From the NCBI RefSeq assembly GCF_001870735.1, contig NZ_MORL01000003.1, positions 124,001 to 188,000 of the forward strand: a stretch of 64,000 nucleotides of DNA. Direction: 5' to 3'. This document shows positions 45,801 to 54,096 of this stretch, one piece after another. Both the position numbers and the translations under genes were made by a program. The DNA is from Arsenicibacter rosenii (lineage in GTDB: Bacteria > Bacteroidota > Bacteroidia > Cytophagales > Spirosomataceae). The number at the start of each line of letters is the position of its first letter. The stretch's first letter is position 1. The notes under the pieces are model-generated. The model was given only the letters and a program-made list of their open reading frames with translations, searched no databases and was not told where the DNA came from.

Positions 45801-48800
45801 TGTTTCGTCCAGTCCGGCGCTGACCGATACACCGGCAACACCGCTGACGATTGAATCGACGTGTAGCTGTCCGGTGCCAACGGGCTTAACGTCTGCAACC
45901 AATTCTATTGTTGGTAGCCAGTATCAGCTTACCTGGCAATGTGACGCTACGGTCAACAGTTTTCTGGTACGGTGGCGGATTCAGGGGAGTTCGGCCTGGT
46001 CATCCCCGGTATCGGTAACCGACACGCAGTATATACTTACCGGCCTGAGCGGTAATCAAACCTATGAGTGGCAGGTGCAGACAAACTGTGCGAATAACCA
46101 GTCCTCCGAATGGGCGGTTCCGGCCACATTCCGGACCCCCTACTGTGGAATGGCTACGATTTCTTCGACTCCGCTTAGCCTGACAGCCGGCCAAACCTTT
46201 CCTGTTTCGGTTTCCTTAACCGGGCAATCCCCGTGGAATTTTACAGTTTACCGCAATGGTTCTTCCTGGTGGACCTTTGTAGGGATGAGCACGTCTCCCT
46301 ACACATTTACCTCGACAACGTATCAATCAGCGACCTATACCATTGGTAATGCCACGAACCGTTGCGGCGTCATGGAAACCGCAGGGAGTTTACCCGTTTC
46401 TGTTCCCTGCACAACTCCTGCCAGCCTGACCGAGTCAAACCAAACCTATGCATCGATTTACTTAGGGTGGGCCTATGTCTCCGGCAACAATTACCGGATC
46501 CAATGGCGGGAAACCGGCGCGTCCACCTGGAACGAGTCAGGCAATCACTGCTGTTCATCCTACTACCTGAACAACCTGCAAAACGGCAAAACCTATCAAT
46601 GGCGGATTCGCTCCGTTTGCCCGGACGGCGCTTTATCCGAATGGTCGGCAGAACGGACATTTACCATGGTCTGCCCGGTACCATTTAATCAGTCTGAACA
46701 ACTAGCCGCTGATAAAGCGACGCTTTATTGGAGTTATCTCTCTACACCTGCCGGCAATTCGCTTACCTACAATATCCGTTGGCGGGCTGTTGGTGCTACC
46801 ACCTGGACGTCGCTAACGAATATATGCTGCAGCTCGTATACGCTGCAGAACCTGACGAAAGAACAAACGTATGAATGGCAGATTCAGACCATCTGCGCCG
46901 ACGGCAGCACATCTGCCTTTACTGCTCCCCGTCAGTTTACAGCTACCTGTGGTGTTCCTGATGGCCTGAGCTGGGGAAGTGGTACATCAACAGGAATAAC
47001 TGTTTCCTGGAATGGGCCGTCGGGAGTCAATTATAGCGTCCGCTACCGGGTTCGCGGTAGCAGTACCTGGACAGCTGTCACGGGTATTACCGGAAGTTCC
47101 TACAACCTGACCGGGTTATCAGGCAATACAACGTACGAATGGCAGGTGCAGAAAATATGCTCCGCACAGGACAGTTCACCTTTTTCGGTCACGAATAGTT
47201 TCACTACTTATTGTTCGTCGTCCTACATATACAATGTCTTAACCGCTGGTAATCGGGCCACATTGTACTGGAACACATATGGAAATGGTACACAATACCG
47301 GCTTATCTACCGGAATATCTCCTCACCAACGTCTACAACGATAAGCAGCTTAACAGGGTCTCCCTATTCGTTGACAGGACTAACAAACGGGGAGGTTTAT
47401 ACCGCTCAGGTACAAACGATTTGTCCCGACGGGATTACGGCATCTCTTTCTTCTCCAAGAACATTTACCATTACCTGCACTGCACCAACCTATGGCGGTA
47501 CCAATAATTCATTTGGCGGTATCTATTGGGAATCATTGGGGACAAATATAACCTATACGGTACAATACAGACCCAAAGGCTCAAGTACCTGGCCTTATAG
47601 TCTCACCGTGACGTCAAATACAGCAAGCCTGACCGGGCTGACGCAACAAACCGGCTATGAATGGCAGGTACGGACACTCTGTAGCCCCGGCAGCGAATCC
47701 CCATGGTCATCGGTTTACAGCTTTACGACAGGCACCTGCCCCCCTGTGAATTCGAACAGCATGTCTCTATATAGTCTTGAGGGCGGATCGGCTGTCCTGG
47801 AATGGTACTATGGTAATACTTCCTTGTTTTACACCGTACAATGGCGCCCACTTGGAATCTCAGAATGGACAAGCTTTACGACTACCCAAAGCAAATATCA
47901 GATTATAGGGCTTTCCTCCGGGTCAACGTACGAATGGCGGGTGCAGAATAATTGTAGTGTAGACTTCACGGCCCCTTTCTCCCCAATAAATACCTTTACT
48001 ACATTCTGCAATAGTAATATTTCCAGGGGAGAAACATACATAAATCCTACGCAGGCAGAAATATACTGGTATAGTCAGGTTGGCGTACAATATCAACTCC
48101 GGTGGAGACGAGTCGGGACATCCTCCTGGATAACATCGTCTGCTCCCATCTCATCCATCCACGGATATATGTTTTACACCCTGCCTTCGTTAACAACCGG
48201 CGCAGCGTACGAATGGCAAATACAGGTGATTTGTTCAGACGGAACTCTTTCAGGCTATTCATCATCACGGGTATTCACAACGCAATGCGGTACTGTCGGC
48301 TTTGTAAATCAGTTATGGACTGGTACAACTGCCATAGATCTGGTTTGGGGAGGGCCTGCACAGGGAGCACAGTACGAAATCCGGTGGCGTCCGTCGGGAA
48401 CGACAACCTGGGCAGGTAATGCAACAGCGACGACTAATCACTATGTGGTGTCAAACTTACTATCAGGCACAACGTATGAATTTCAGGTCAGATTTATTTG
48501 TGATGCCGCCCCCTGGTCGTATACATTTAACATACAAACCAGCAATAGTTGTACTTTCATAAATACTGGTTTGCTTGTAAGCAAATTAACACCGGAGAGT
48601 ATTACATTACGGTTGAGTTATGAATCAGACAAACCTCAGACGGTTTTTACAGAACTTTATTATAAACCTCTGAGTGAAAGCCTCTATAAACAGGCAATGA
48701 TAGGTAACAATTCTGTTTTAACTTTGAACGACCTTCAACCTAATACGTTCTATACTATCAGTATCCCGGCGTCCGGTTGTCTGCCGGGATATGCGGGTAG

Positions 48801-49041
48801 CTCCAATATTTATATCATCACCCCGCCAGCTACCTACACCATGTACACCGTCACCTCCGGCAACTGGGATAACCCAGATACGTGGTCAGAGCGGCGGGTA
48901 CCAAACAGCAGCGATGTGCTCGAAATCCGGCATAGTGTGACCGTCCCGGCCAACACAACCGGCTACGGCAAACGAATCATCTACCGGCCCGAGGGCCGGA
49001 TCAGCACCGGCAGCGGGGCCCGGCTACAACTCGGCTTCTAA
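42874..49041 (+). CDS. Giant secreted M43-type metalloprotease with GEVED and 13 fibronectin III modules
   Basis: A 2055-residue surface or secreted protein. After a signal region (FVSVFSCLLFFVGCITPGVAQ) comes an M43 (pappalysin/cytophagalysin) zinc peptidase at about 60-330: HELGHNFNLYH has the HExxH site and third His, with Asn where the family usually has Gly, and the Met-turn is TNIMSYY. Two GEVED domains follow (GVAIWFDLNRDGQFGSNERL and the CIWLDVNRNGIYETSERV copy). Around them I count 13 fibronectin III-like modules by their repeated YEWQVQ-type strand. The end (YTVTSGNWDNPDTWSERRVP onward) is a right-handed beta-type tail rather than a canonical type IX sorting domain. Likely roles are extracellular proteolysis or adhesion. 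Confidence 0.88.
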   Translation: MPTSTCLRKRFFRCATPFFVSVFSCLLFFVGCITPGVAQLRITKAKDSTFCASPDLSEFQRKELDKMAKLAFQLRKSTDKAFTGIHYVPIRPHIFRTAAGQGGFDLGRMNNAIALTNSYYQKNGVGIQFYLAGTSPDYIDNDAMFQVFTDFNEGGVDGRDATNALNMYFVNAFTTGGLQGYAYFPDNTLGTTRSFILATPTTENTLGNFLIPHELGHNFNLYHTFQGSTGSTPELVTRGDSANCTTAGDLLCDTPADPYGRSGSNISYQNDCLVYTGTATDPKGMTYSPSMTNIMSYYNSCTHDFTQGQYDRMEAGLALRLSHSAYTLDFPPSPVAAPNQLTALAGMTGNVILSWRDNSTNEMGFFVERASSPEGPFIQIGGTAPNVTSFTDARTGRAGTYYYRVRPSNTTLGALSNVAVTTISAAPACTLTPGIGCALGDGLNSIQLNGATLSVQSGCSPNAYQEFPTTSVSVVPGQTCSITGQFLNGLLFTGVAIWFDLNRDGQFGSNERLVGTGGTGNFSASFTIPAGLAAGPLAIRIAGVRGYFPSAGCDTYTYGETEDYTIQVAPANACPTITGLNTTSLTTSSAQLSWNATSEAFSYELRWKTQDASDWTIVSGLSATRFQLTNLTAGTGYQWQVRAVCANGTSVYAGSAFATVCPAPTSLTTSQITASSAMLSWSSAGEGRTYDLAWRPESSGTWNLVDGLTTNTYSLTGLREGIGYVWQVRSLCTPTGSQTYVGPVSFYTQGTCRPITTYGCSDNDGLNSFTFNNQAITQSQGCSPAGYRTNTRINVPVTAGRPYSFSGTLLSSSYYEGICIWLDVNRNGIYETSERVFATPSPVTTSFSGSLTIPASTTAGPLPMRVVVAFGTIPYDPCGNYTYSETEDFLLNVYSTNTVQITQRTQPVCYNAPLVVSFATTIPFSQDNVFSLQLSDNNGSFTSPTNLGSVTGTSGGSLTVTVPASIPASADYQLRVVSSSPALTDTPATPLTIESTCSCPVPTGLTSATNSIVGSQYQLTWQCDATVNSFLVRWRIQGSSAWSSPVSVTDTQYILTGLSGNQTYEWQVQTNCANNQSSEWAVPATFRTPYCGMATISSTPLSLTAGQTFPVSVSLTGQSPWNFTVYRNGSSWWTFVGMSTSPYTFTSTTYQSATYTIGNATNRCGVMETAGSLPVSVPCTTPASLTESNQTYASIYLGWAYVSGNNYRIQWRETGASTWNESGNHCCSSYYLNNLQNGKTYQWRIRSVCPDGALSEWSAERTFTMVCPVPFNQSEQLAADKATLYWSYLSTPAGNSLTYNIRWRAVGATTWTSLTNICCSSYTLQNLTKEQTYEWQIQTICADGSTSAFTAPRQFTATCGVPDGLSWGSGTSTGITVSWNGPSGVNYSVRYRVRGSSTWTAVTGITGSSYNLTGLSGNTTYEWQVQKICSAQDSSPFSVTNSFTTYCSSSYIYNVLTAGNRATLYWNTYGNGTQYRLIYRNISSPTSTTISSLTGSPYSLTGLTNGEVYTAQVQTICPDGITASLSSPRTFTITCTAPTYGGTNNSFGGIYWESLGTNITYTVQYRPKGSSTWPYSLTVTSNTASLTGLTQQTGYEWQVRTLCSPGSESPWSSVYSFTTGTCPPVNSNSMSLYSLEGGSAVLEWYYGNTSLFYTVQWRPLGISEWTSFTTTQSKYQIIGLSSGSTYEWRVQNNCSVDFTAPFSPINTFTTFCNSNISRGETYINPTQAEIYWYSQVGVQYQLRWRRVGTSSWITSSAPISSIHGYMFYTLPSLTTGAAYEWQIQVICSDGTLSGYSSSRVFTTQCGTVGFVNQLWTGTTAIDLVWGGPAQGAQYEIRWRPSGTTTWAGNATATTNHYVVSNLLSGTTYEFQVRFICDAAPWSYTFNIQTSNSCTFINTGLLVSKLTPESITLRLSYESDKPQTVFTELYYKPLSESLYKQAMIGNNSVLTLNDLQPNTFYTISIPASGCLPGYAGSSNIYIITPPATYTMYTVTSGNWDNPDTWSERRVPNSSDVLEIRHSVTVPANTTGYGKRIIYRPEGRISTGSGARLQLGF

Positions 49042-49049
49042 ACCAATAC

Positions 49050-49081
49050 CACAGGCGGCCCGTGGGGGCCGCCTGTGCTTT
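49050..49081 (+). terminator. Intrinsic terminator of the giant metalloprotease gene
   Basis: An 11-12 bp stem (CACAGGCGGCC and its complement) with a short loop (CGTGGG), ending in CTTTTC. It lies 8 bp after the stop codon at 49041. Confidence 0.75.
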
Positions 49082-49106
49082 TCACCGGCAACCCGCCGGA
49101 ATGTCG

Positions 49107-49114
49107 TATCTTTG
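49107..49114 (+). promoter_or_regulatory. Candidate -7 box 4 bp before the queE ATG
   Basis: TATCTTTG matches TAnnTTTG and is followed by CGGC and the ATG at 49119, the same 4-bp spacing as at the TonB receptor gene. This suggests leaderless initiation if the box is used. Confidence 0.45.
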
Positions 49115-49118
49115 CGGC

Positions 49119-49742
49119 ATGGTTACTGAACAACAAACAACTACGCATACACTGCCGGTCATGGAAGCGTTCTACACCCTGCAGGGAGAGGGCGCACACA
49201 CAGGCCGCGCGGCATACTTCATCCGTCTCGGCGGCTGCGACGTGGGTTGCCACTGGTGCGACGTAAAGGAATCGTGGGACGCCGGCCTCCATCCGCAACT
49301 GTCCATTGATACCATTCTGGACGGAGCGCTGCAATATTCTGGCCGCATGGCCGTAATCACCGGCGGCGAACCGCTCATGCACGACCTCACCGGCCTCACA
49401 AACGCCCTGCAAACGGCCGGCTTCCGGACCAATATCGAAACCTCCGGCGTCTATCCTGTAACAGGTTCGTGGGACTGGATCTGCTTTTCACCCAAAAAAT
49501 TCAAGGAACCGCATCCGGGCATCTATGCACAGGCCAACGAGCTGAAAGTCATCATCTATAACAAATCAGACTTTGCCTTTGCCGAGTCGTTCGTTCCGCA
49601 TTTACGGCCCGATTGCCGCCTGTTTTTGCAACCGGAATGGAGCCGGACAAACGAAATGTTGCCCCTCATCGTTGAATACGTAAAAAGTAATCCGCAATGG
49701 CAGGTTTCGTTGCAAACACACAAGTACATGGATATTCCCTGA
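49119..49742 (+). CDS. queE: 7-carboxy-7-deazaguanine synthase
   Basis: A radical SAM enzyme that contracts 6-carboxytetrahydropterin to 7-carboxy-7-deazaguanine in queuosine (preQ1) synthesis. The 207-residue protein has the N-terminal substrate motif VMEAFYTLQGEGAHTGRAAYF, the 4Fe-4S motif GGCDVGCHWCD (Cys-X3-Cys-X2-Cys), and the SAM motif ITGGEPLMHD. The C-terminal segment LQTHKYMDIP is the usual end. Codons upstream of 49119 (from 49062) have no homology. Other queuosine genes are not in the window. The gene ends inside the start region of the OmpA-family reading frame. Confidence 0.95.
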   Translation: MVTEQQTTTHTLPVMEAFYTLQGEGAHTGRAAYFIRLGGCDVGCHWCDVKESWDAGLHPQLSIDTILDGALQYSGRMAVITGGEPLMHDLTGLTNALQTAGFRTNIETSGVYPVTGSWDWICFSPKKFKEPHPGIYAQANELKVIIYNKSDFAFAESFVPHLRPDCRLFLQPEWSRTNEMLPLIVEYVKSNPQWQVSLQTHKYMDIP

Positions 49743-49762
49743 CAGCCGGGGCTGAGGGCGTA

Positions 49763-51721
49763 GTGCTTAGCGCAAAGAGCATAGGGCACAGGGCGTGGCG
49801 AAGCGGGCTGAGGATACTGGCCTTATGCACCATGCTCTATGCACCCTGCCCAACCCATGCGCAGGATTCGAAAGCCCGTGATCTCTATGTTCAGGGTAAT
49901 AAGCTGTTCACCGAGCGGAAGCCGGAGGAGGCCATTACCTTTATGCAGGAAGCCATCAAACGGTCGCCCGAGTTTCTGGATGCACACATCAAACTGGGTC
50001 AGCTCTACGAATTCCGGAAACGGTATGAGGCGGCCCTGGCATCGTTTCAGAACGCTATCCGGCTGCAACCCGATCCGGCCGTGACAGGCGTCGCCTTCCA
50101 GTCGGTTTCGTCGCTGCTAATGCGGCAGGGGCGGTATGCCGAAGCCCTGCCCGTGCTGGAACGCTACCTGACCGCCTTTGCCCCACAATCGGCCCAGGCT
50201 TCTCGGATTCAGCGCCTGATCGCAACCGCAAAATTCGGGCAGGAAGCCATGCAGAACCCGCAGTCGGTTACGCCAAGGCCGGTATCCCCTACCCTGCAAA
50301 CAACGCTTTCCCAATATTTCCCGGTACTGACCGCCGACGAACAAACGCTGGTGTTCACGGCGCTCAAAGCCGAAGGCGACGAAGATTTGCAGGTATCCAC
50401 CTTTACCGGTGAAACCTGGAATGCGCCTGTTTCGATCTCGCAGGCCATCAATACGCCCGACAACGAAGGGACGGCCAGTTTATCGGCCGATGGGCGGATG
50501 CTGGTCTACACGGCCTGTCAGAACCGCGCCGGCCTTGGCGGCTGTGATCTGTATGTCAGCCGCAAAACCGGCAGCGAGTGGTCGGCACCGCAGAATTTAG
50601 GTCCGGTTGTCAACAGTCGTTTTTATGAGTCACAGCCATCGCTTTCAGCCGATGGCCGTCGCCTGTATTTTGTGTCGGACCGTCCGGGCGGGCTTGGCAA
50701 ACGTGATGTCTGGCGCACCGACCTCGATCCGGATGGCAACTGGCAGACGCCCGTCAACCTCGGTGCTCCGGTAAATACGCCGTTCAACGAAGCGTCTCCG
50801 TTTATCCATGCCAACGGCCGCAGCTTGTTTTTCGCTTCGGACGGACACGTTGGCATGGGTGGGTATGACCTGTTTGTGTCGGATAACCCGACCGGAACCG
50901 ATGCACCGAAAAGCTGGTCGCAGCCGGTGAACCTGGGCTATCCCATCAACAATGCTGATGATCAGGCATCGCTGTTTGTAACGGCCAATGGCACCCGCGC
51001 CTATTATTCGTATGAGGAGCAGAAAGAAGGGGTTTCGCAGAAATCACGCCTGTATATGTTCGACCTTCCGGAGTCCCTGCGCGAACGGGTGAAACCGGTC
51101 AGTTATCTGAAAGGCACCATCGTGGATGCACGGACAAAAAAACCGCTGCCCGCCACCATTGAGCTCATTGACCTGGCAACCAAACAGGTGATTAACCGCA
51201 TTACGGCCGATGCCCAAACGGGTCAGTACACATCGGTGCTGCCGAGCGGCGGCGAATATGCCCTGTATGTCAGCGTACCCGGTTACCTCTTTAAAAGTCT
51301 TTCGTTTGATTTCACCCGGAAAACCAAAGGCGACGGTCTGACGCTTAGCGTACCGCTCGAACCGATTAGCACCGGGAAAGATGCGGCCAGGGAAACGCTG
51401 AACAACATCTTCTTTGAGTCGGGCCGTTATGATCTGGCCGACAAATCCCGCACGGAGCTTAGCCGGCTGGTGGATTTCCTGAAAACCAATCCGACCGTTA
51501 AGATCGAAATTGCCGGCCACACCGACGATCAGGGTGAGGCTGCTACCAACCTGAACCTGTCAAAAAAACGGGCACAGGCCGTAGTTGATTATCTGGCCAA
51601 AGCTGGTATCGAAGCAGGACGTATCCAGGCAACCGGCTATGGCGAAACCAAACCTTTAGTGCCGAATACAACCGAAGAAAACCGCCGTCTCAATCGCCGG
51701 ATTGAATGGCATGTGCTATAA
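49763..51721 (+). CDS. OmpA-family protein with TPR and PD40 propeller repeats
   Basis: A 652-residue (from the GTG at 49763) periplasmic or outer-membrane protein. An ATG at 49697 is in frame but overlaps queE by 46 bp and adds no signal sequence, so the start is uncertain. The likely signal is ILALCTMLYAPCPTHAQ. A TPR region (about 25-125, AFQN-type helices such as YEAALASFQNAIRLQP) precedes a PD40 beta-propeller (LSADGRMLVYTACQNR, LSADGRRLYFVSDRPGG) and a small CNA-B/carboxypeptidase-like domain. The OmpA C-terminal domain binds peptidoglycan: IAGHTDDQGEAATNLNLSKKR and ENRRLNRRIEW carry the binding residues. Related proteins include PorE-type secretion components, but that is only a possibility here. 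Confidence 0.87.
   Translation: MLSAKSIGHRAWRSGLRILALCTMLYAPCPTHAQDSKARDLYVQGNKLFTERKPEEAITFMQEAIKRSPEFLDAHIKLGQLYEFRKRYEAALASFQNAIRLQPDPAVTGVAFQSVSSLLMRQGRYAEALPVLERYLTAFAPQSAQASRIQRLIATAKFGQEAMQNPQSVTPRPVSPTLQTTLSQYFPVLTADEQTLVFTALKAEGDEDLQVSTFTGETWNAPVSISQAINTPDNEGTASLSADGRMLVYTACQNRAGLGGCDLYVSRKTGSEWSAPQNLGPVVNSRFYESQPSLSADGRRLYFVSDRPGGLGKRDVWRTDLDPDGNWQTPVNLGAPVNTPFNEASPFIHANGRSLFFASDGHVGMGGYDLFVSDNPTGTDAPKSWSQPVNLGYPINNADDQASLFVTANGTRAYYSYEEQKEGVSQKSRLYMFDLPESLRERVKPVSYLKGTIVDARTKKPLPATIELIDLATKQVINRITADAQTGQYTSVLPSGGEYALYVSVPGYLFKSLSFDFTRKTKGDGLTLSVPLEPISTGKDAARETLNNIFFESGRYDLADKSRTELSRLVDFLKTNPTVKIEIAGHTDDQGEAATNLNLSKKRAQAVVDYLAKAGIEAGRIQATGYGETKPLVPNTTEENRRLNRRIEWHVL
49776..49838. 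repeat. Imperfect inverted repeat of heptamer words at the start of the OmpA-family gene
   Basis: Left arm 49776-49793 and right arm 49821-49838 match at 14 of 18 positions as reverse complements. Both arms show a 7-bp beat (left GCGCAAA GAGCATA then GGGCACA; right CTTATGC ACCATGC TCTATGC). The right arm and the following bases encode the hydrophobic core of the signal peptide. Confidence 0.65.
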
Positions 51722-51726
51722 TTCAG

Positions 51727-51776
51727 GCGTCTTCCCCCGTCCGGAAAAAGTTTTCCGGACGGGGGAAGACGCTTTT
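51727..51776 (+). terminator. Strong intrinsic terminator after the OmpA-family gene
   Basis: Arms 51727-51748 and 51751-51772 are perfect 22-bp complements (GCGTCTTCCCCCGTCCGG core) with a nominal 2-nt loop, effectively a small A/T loop, followed by TTTTT. Confidence 0.9.
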
Positions 51777-51838
51777 TATTACAATTCATTGATTTGTACA
51801 AATTCACCTTTTTACTGTCCATCACTCCACCAAACAGC

Positions 51839-51869
51839 TTGGTTTCTCAATGAAATTTTTTCAACTTTG
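51839..51869 (+). promoter_or_regulatory. Candidate trxB promoter
   Basis: TTGG at 51839-51842 is separated by 19 bp from CAACTTTG at 51862-51869. This fits the Bacteroidota -33/-7 layout with one mismatch in the -7 box, and predicts a leader of about 48 nt before the trxB ATG. Confidence 0.5.
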
Positions 51870-51921
51870 CATACGTTGTCGGAGTACATCACTGTAAATA
51901 AGTGAACAAATAGTTTATCAA

Positions 51922-52896
51922 ATGGCAGACAACTTACCTACCATGACTCCAGAACACGTTAAGTGCCTTATTATTGGTTCAGGTCCGGCCGGTTATACAG
52001 CAGCAATTTATGCCGCACGCGCAAACCTGAGTCCCATCCTGTATCAGGGTCCGCAACCGGGCGGCCAACTGACGATTACAAACGATGTTGAAAACTTCCC
52101 GGGTTATCCCGACGGTATTCAGGGCCCTGTTATGATGCAGGACTTTGAAGCCCAGGCGCGTCGTTTCGGCACGGATGTACGCTATGGTTTAGTGACTAAA
52201 GTTGATTTTTCAGAGCGGCCGTTCCGCGCTATCGTCGACGATCAGCATGAGATTACGGCCGATACCGTTATTATTTCGACCGGTGCTTCGGCGAAATGGC
52301 TGGGCCTGCCGTCAGAAATGCGGCTCAATGGTCGCGGCGTTTCGGCGTGTGCGGTCTGCGATGGTTTCTTCTTCCGTGGTCAGGATGTTGTGATTGTCGG
52401 TGCCGGTGATACCGCCGCTGAAGAAGCCCACTACCTGTCGAACATGTGCCGTAATGTACACATGCTGGTTCGTCGGGGCGAGATGCGTGCGTCGAAATTC
52501 ATGCAGCAACGGGTAATGGCAAAGCCAAACATTCATATTCACTGGAATACCGAAACAGTTGAGGTACTGGGTGATGAGGAAGTAAGCGGTGTTCGGGTAC
52601 GGAACATCGTTACGAACGAAGAGTCAGACATTACGGCTACCGGCTTCTTTGTTGCCATCGGGCACAAGCCCAATACAGAAATTTTCCAGGACTACCTGAC
52701 GCTCGACGAGAACGGGTATATTATTACAGAAAAAGGCAGTACACGGACCAATATTCCGGGTGTATTTGCCTGTGGTGACGCGCAGGACCATGTTTACCGT
52801 CAGGCCATTACGGCAGCCGGTACGGGTTGTATGGCGGCGCTGGATGCTGAGCGGTATCTGGTGACGCTTGAGTTTCAGGAGCAGCTTGTACATTAA
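51922..52896 (+). CDS. trxB: Thioredoxin reductase
   Basis: Transfers electrons from NADPH through FAD to thioredoxin. The 324-residue protein has the FAD-binding motif IIGSGPAGYTAAIYAARA near the N-terminus, the redox-active CAVC in SACAVCDGFFF, the NADPH-binding motif VIVGAGDTAAEEAHYL, and the C-terminal FAD motif VFACGDAQDHVYRQAITAAGTG. Length and motifs are fully typical. The next gene, an M23 peptidase, follows after 85 bp and may be separately transcribed. Confidence 0.97.
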   Translation: MADNLPTMTPEHVKCLIIGSGPAGYTAAIYAARANLSPILYQGPQPGGQLTITNDVENFPGYPDGIQGPVMMQDFEAQARRFGTDVRYGLVTKVDFSERPFRAIVDDQHEITADTVIISTGASAKWLGLPSEMRLNGRGVSACAVCDGFFFRGQDVVIVGAGDTAAEEAHYLSNMCRNVHMLVRRGEMRASKFMQQRVMAKPNIHIHWNTETVEVLGDEEVSGVRVRNIVTNEESDITATGFFVAIGHKPNTEIFQDYLTLDENGYIITEKGSTRTNIPGVFACGDAQDHVYRQAITAAGTGCMAALDAERYLVTLEFQEQLVH

Positions 52897-52981
52897 CCCC
52901 AAACTCCGTTTACAGGTGGCTGTTTCCCTGACTGATTTGTCTGCCAGCCCCGACAGCCCCCTGTAAACCCATCTGAAAAGG

Positions 52982-54040
52982 ATGAGAAAACTAATTCTAT
53001 TATGCCTTCTGGCCGCTGGTGGTTGCTGCGTTACCGCCAACGTGCAGGCCCAGGAACGCGGCTTGTTTAAAAAAACGCCCAACATTAAACCCAAAAACAA
53101 CCCGAATTTCCCGGCAGCCCAAACACCGGCAAAACCCGTTGAAGTATTTGAGCAGGAAACAACCAACTTACGTTTCAATAACCAATTCGAGCCAAAGAAA
53201 GAGGTCAATCCCGTTGTTGCAGAAGACACCAGCATGATCGACCAGGGCGAAATTGAAGTTGTCGAAGTAGTTGATTCTGTTCAGGTAGGTGACGAATGGG
53301 TTAAAATTGCCGAATACTACCAGGTCTGGGATTCGAACATCATCAACCCATATGGCCTTGACCCGCTGGAGTTCGACGAAACCATCGATATCAAGTTATA
53401 TGACCCGCCCGCGAACCACTTCTGGTCGGCCCCGTTGCAGGAGGGTAAGCTAACCTCTAACTTCGGTTACCGGTGGGGCCGCTGGCACACAGGCGCCGAC
53501 CTGGACCTCGAAACCGGCGATCCGGTTTATTCAGCCTTTGATGGCATTGTCCGTGTCGTTGGCTGGAACGGCAATGGTTATGGCCGTTTTGTGGTTGTCC
53601 GGCATTATAATGGTCTGGAAACGTTATATGGTCACTTGTCCAAACAGCTGGTTGAACAAGGTCAGCTGGTAAAGGCAGGCGATCAGATTGGTCTGGGTGG
53701 AAATACAGGCCGTAGTTACGGGGCTCACCTGCATTTCGAAACCCGCTACGAAGGTAATCCGTTCAGTCCGCTTAACGTTTTCCGTTTTCCGGAAAATCAG
53801 GTTGTAGGCGAGCATTTTCTGCTGACCAGCAGCGCATGGGATTACCTGCGCGGCGGCCGGTCAGGCAGTAGCGGCACTCCTACCCGCTTTAAACGTACGG
53901 TACTTCACCGCGTTCGCCCGGGCGAAACCTTATCGTCGATTGCCGGTCGTTACGGCCTTTCGGTGTCGACCCTTGCCCGCAAAAATCATTTATCCTCACG
54001 GTCGCGTTTGCGGCCGGGCCAGAAACTCCGGGTCAATTAA
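52982..54040 (+). CDS. Secreted M23 peptidase (LytM-type) with C-terminal LysM
   Basis: A 352-residue exported protein with a signal peptide (KLILLCLLAAGGCCVTANVQAQ), a polar linker, and an M23 domain at about 160-265. The zinc motifs HTGADLD (H-x3-D) and GAHLHFE (H-x-H) are both present, with YGHLSKQ between them, so a peptidoglycan endopeptidase activity or an EnvC/NlpD-like activator role is possible. A LysM module ends the protein (VLHRVRPGETLSSIAGRYGL). The Cys in the signal could be read as a lipobox, but no clear one is present. A terminator follows the stop. Confidence 0.92.
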   Translation: MRKLILLCLLAAGGCCVTANVQAQERGLFKKTPNIKPKNNPNFPAAQTPAKPVEVFEQETTNLRFNNQFEPKKEVNPVVAEDTSMIDQGEIEVVEVVDSVQVGDEWVKIAEYYQVWDSNIINPYGLDPLEFDETIDIKLYDPPANHFWSAPLQEGKLTSNFGYRWGRWHTGADLDLETGDPVYSAFDGIVRVVGWNGNGYGRFVVVRHYNGLETLYGHLSKQLVEQGQLVKAGDQIGLGGNTGRSYGAHLHFETRYEGNPFSPLNVFRFPENQVVGEHFLLTSSAWDYLRGGRSGSSGTPTRFKRTVLHRVRPGETLSSIAGRYGLSVSTLARKNHLSSRSRLRPGQKLRVN

Positions 54041-54060
54041 CTACCGGCACTCTCAGAAAA

Positions 54061-54096
54061 AGCCCTGTCTACACTAACCGTAGGCAGGGCTTTTTT
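54061..54096. terminator. Bidirectional terminator after the M23 gene
   Basis: A 12-bp stem (AGCCCTGTCTAC pairing with GTAGGCAGGGCT, one G-T pair) with a 7-nt loop, flanked by A5 on the left and T6 on the right. It separates the convergent M23 and phospholipase-like genes and touches the latter's stop codon. Confidence 0.8.

Noticed and set aside
49697-49762. ATG at 49697 as the start of the OmpA-family protein
   Set aside because: It overlaps queE by 46 bp and puts 22 polar residues before the signal peptide; the GTG at 49763 is more plausible, though unproven.
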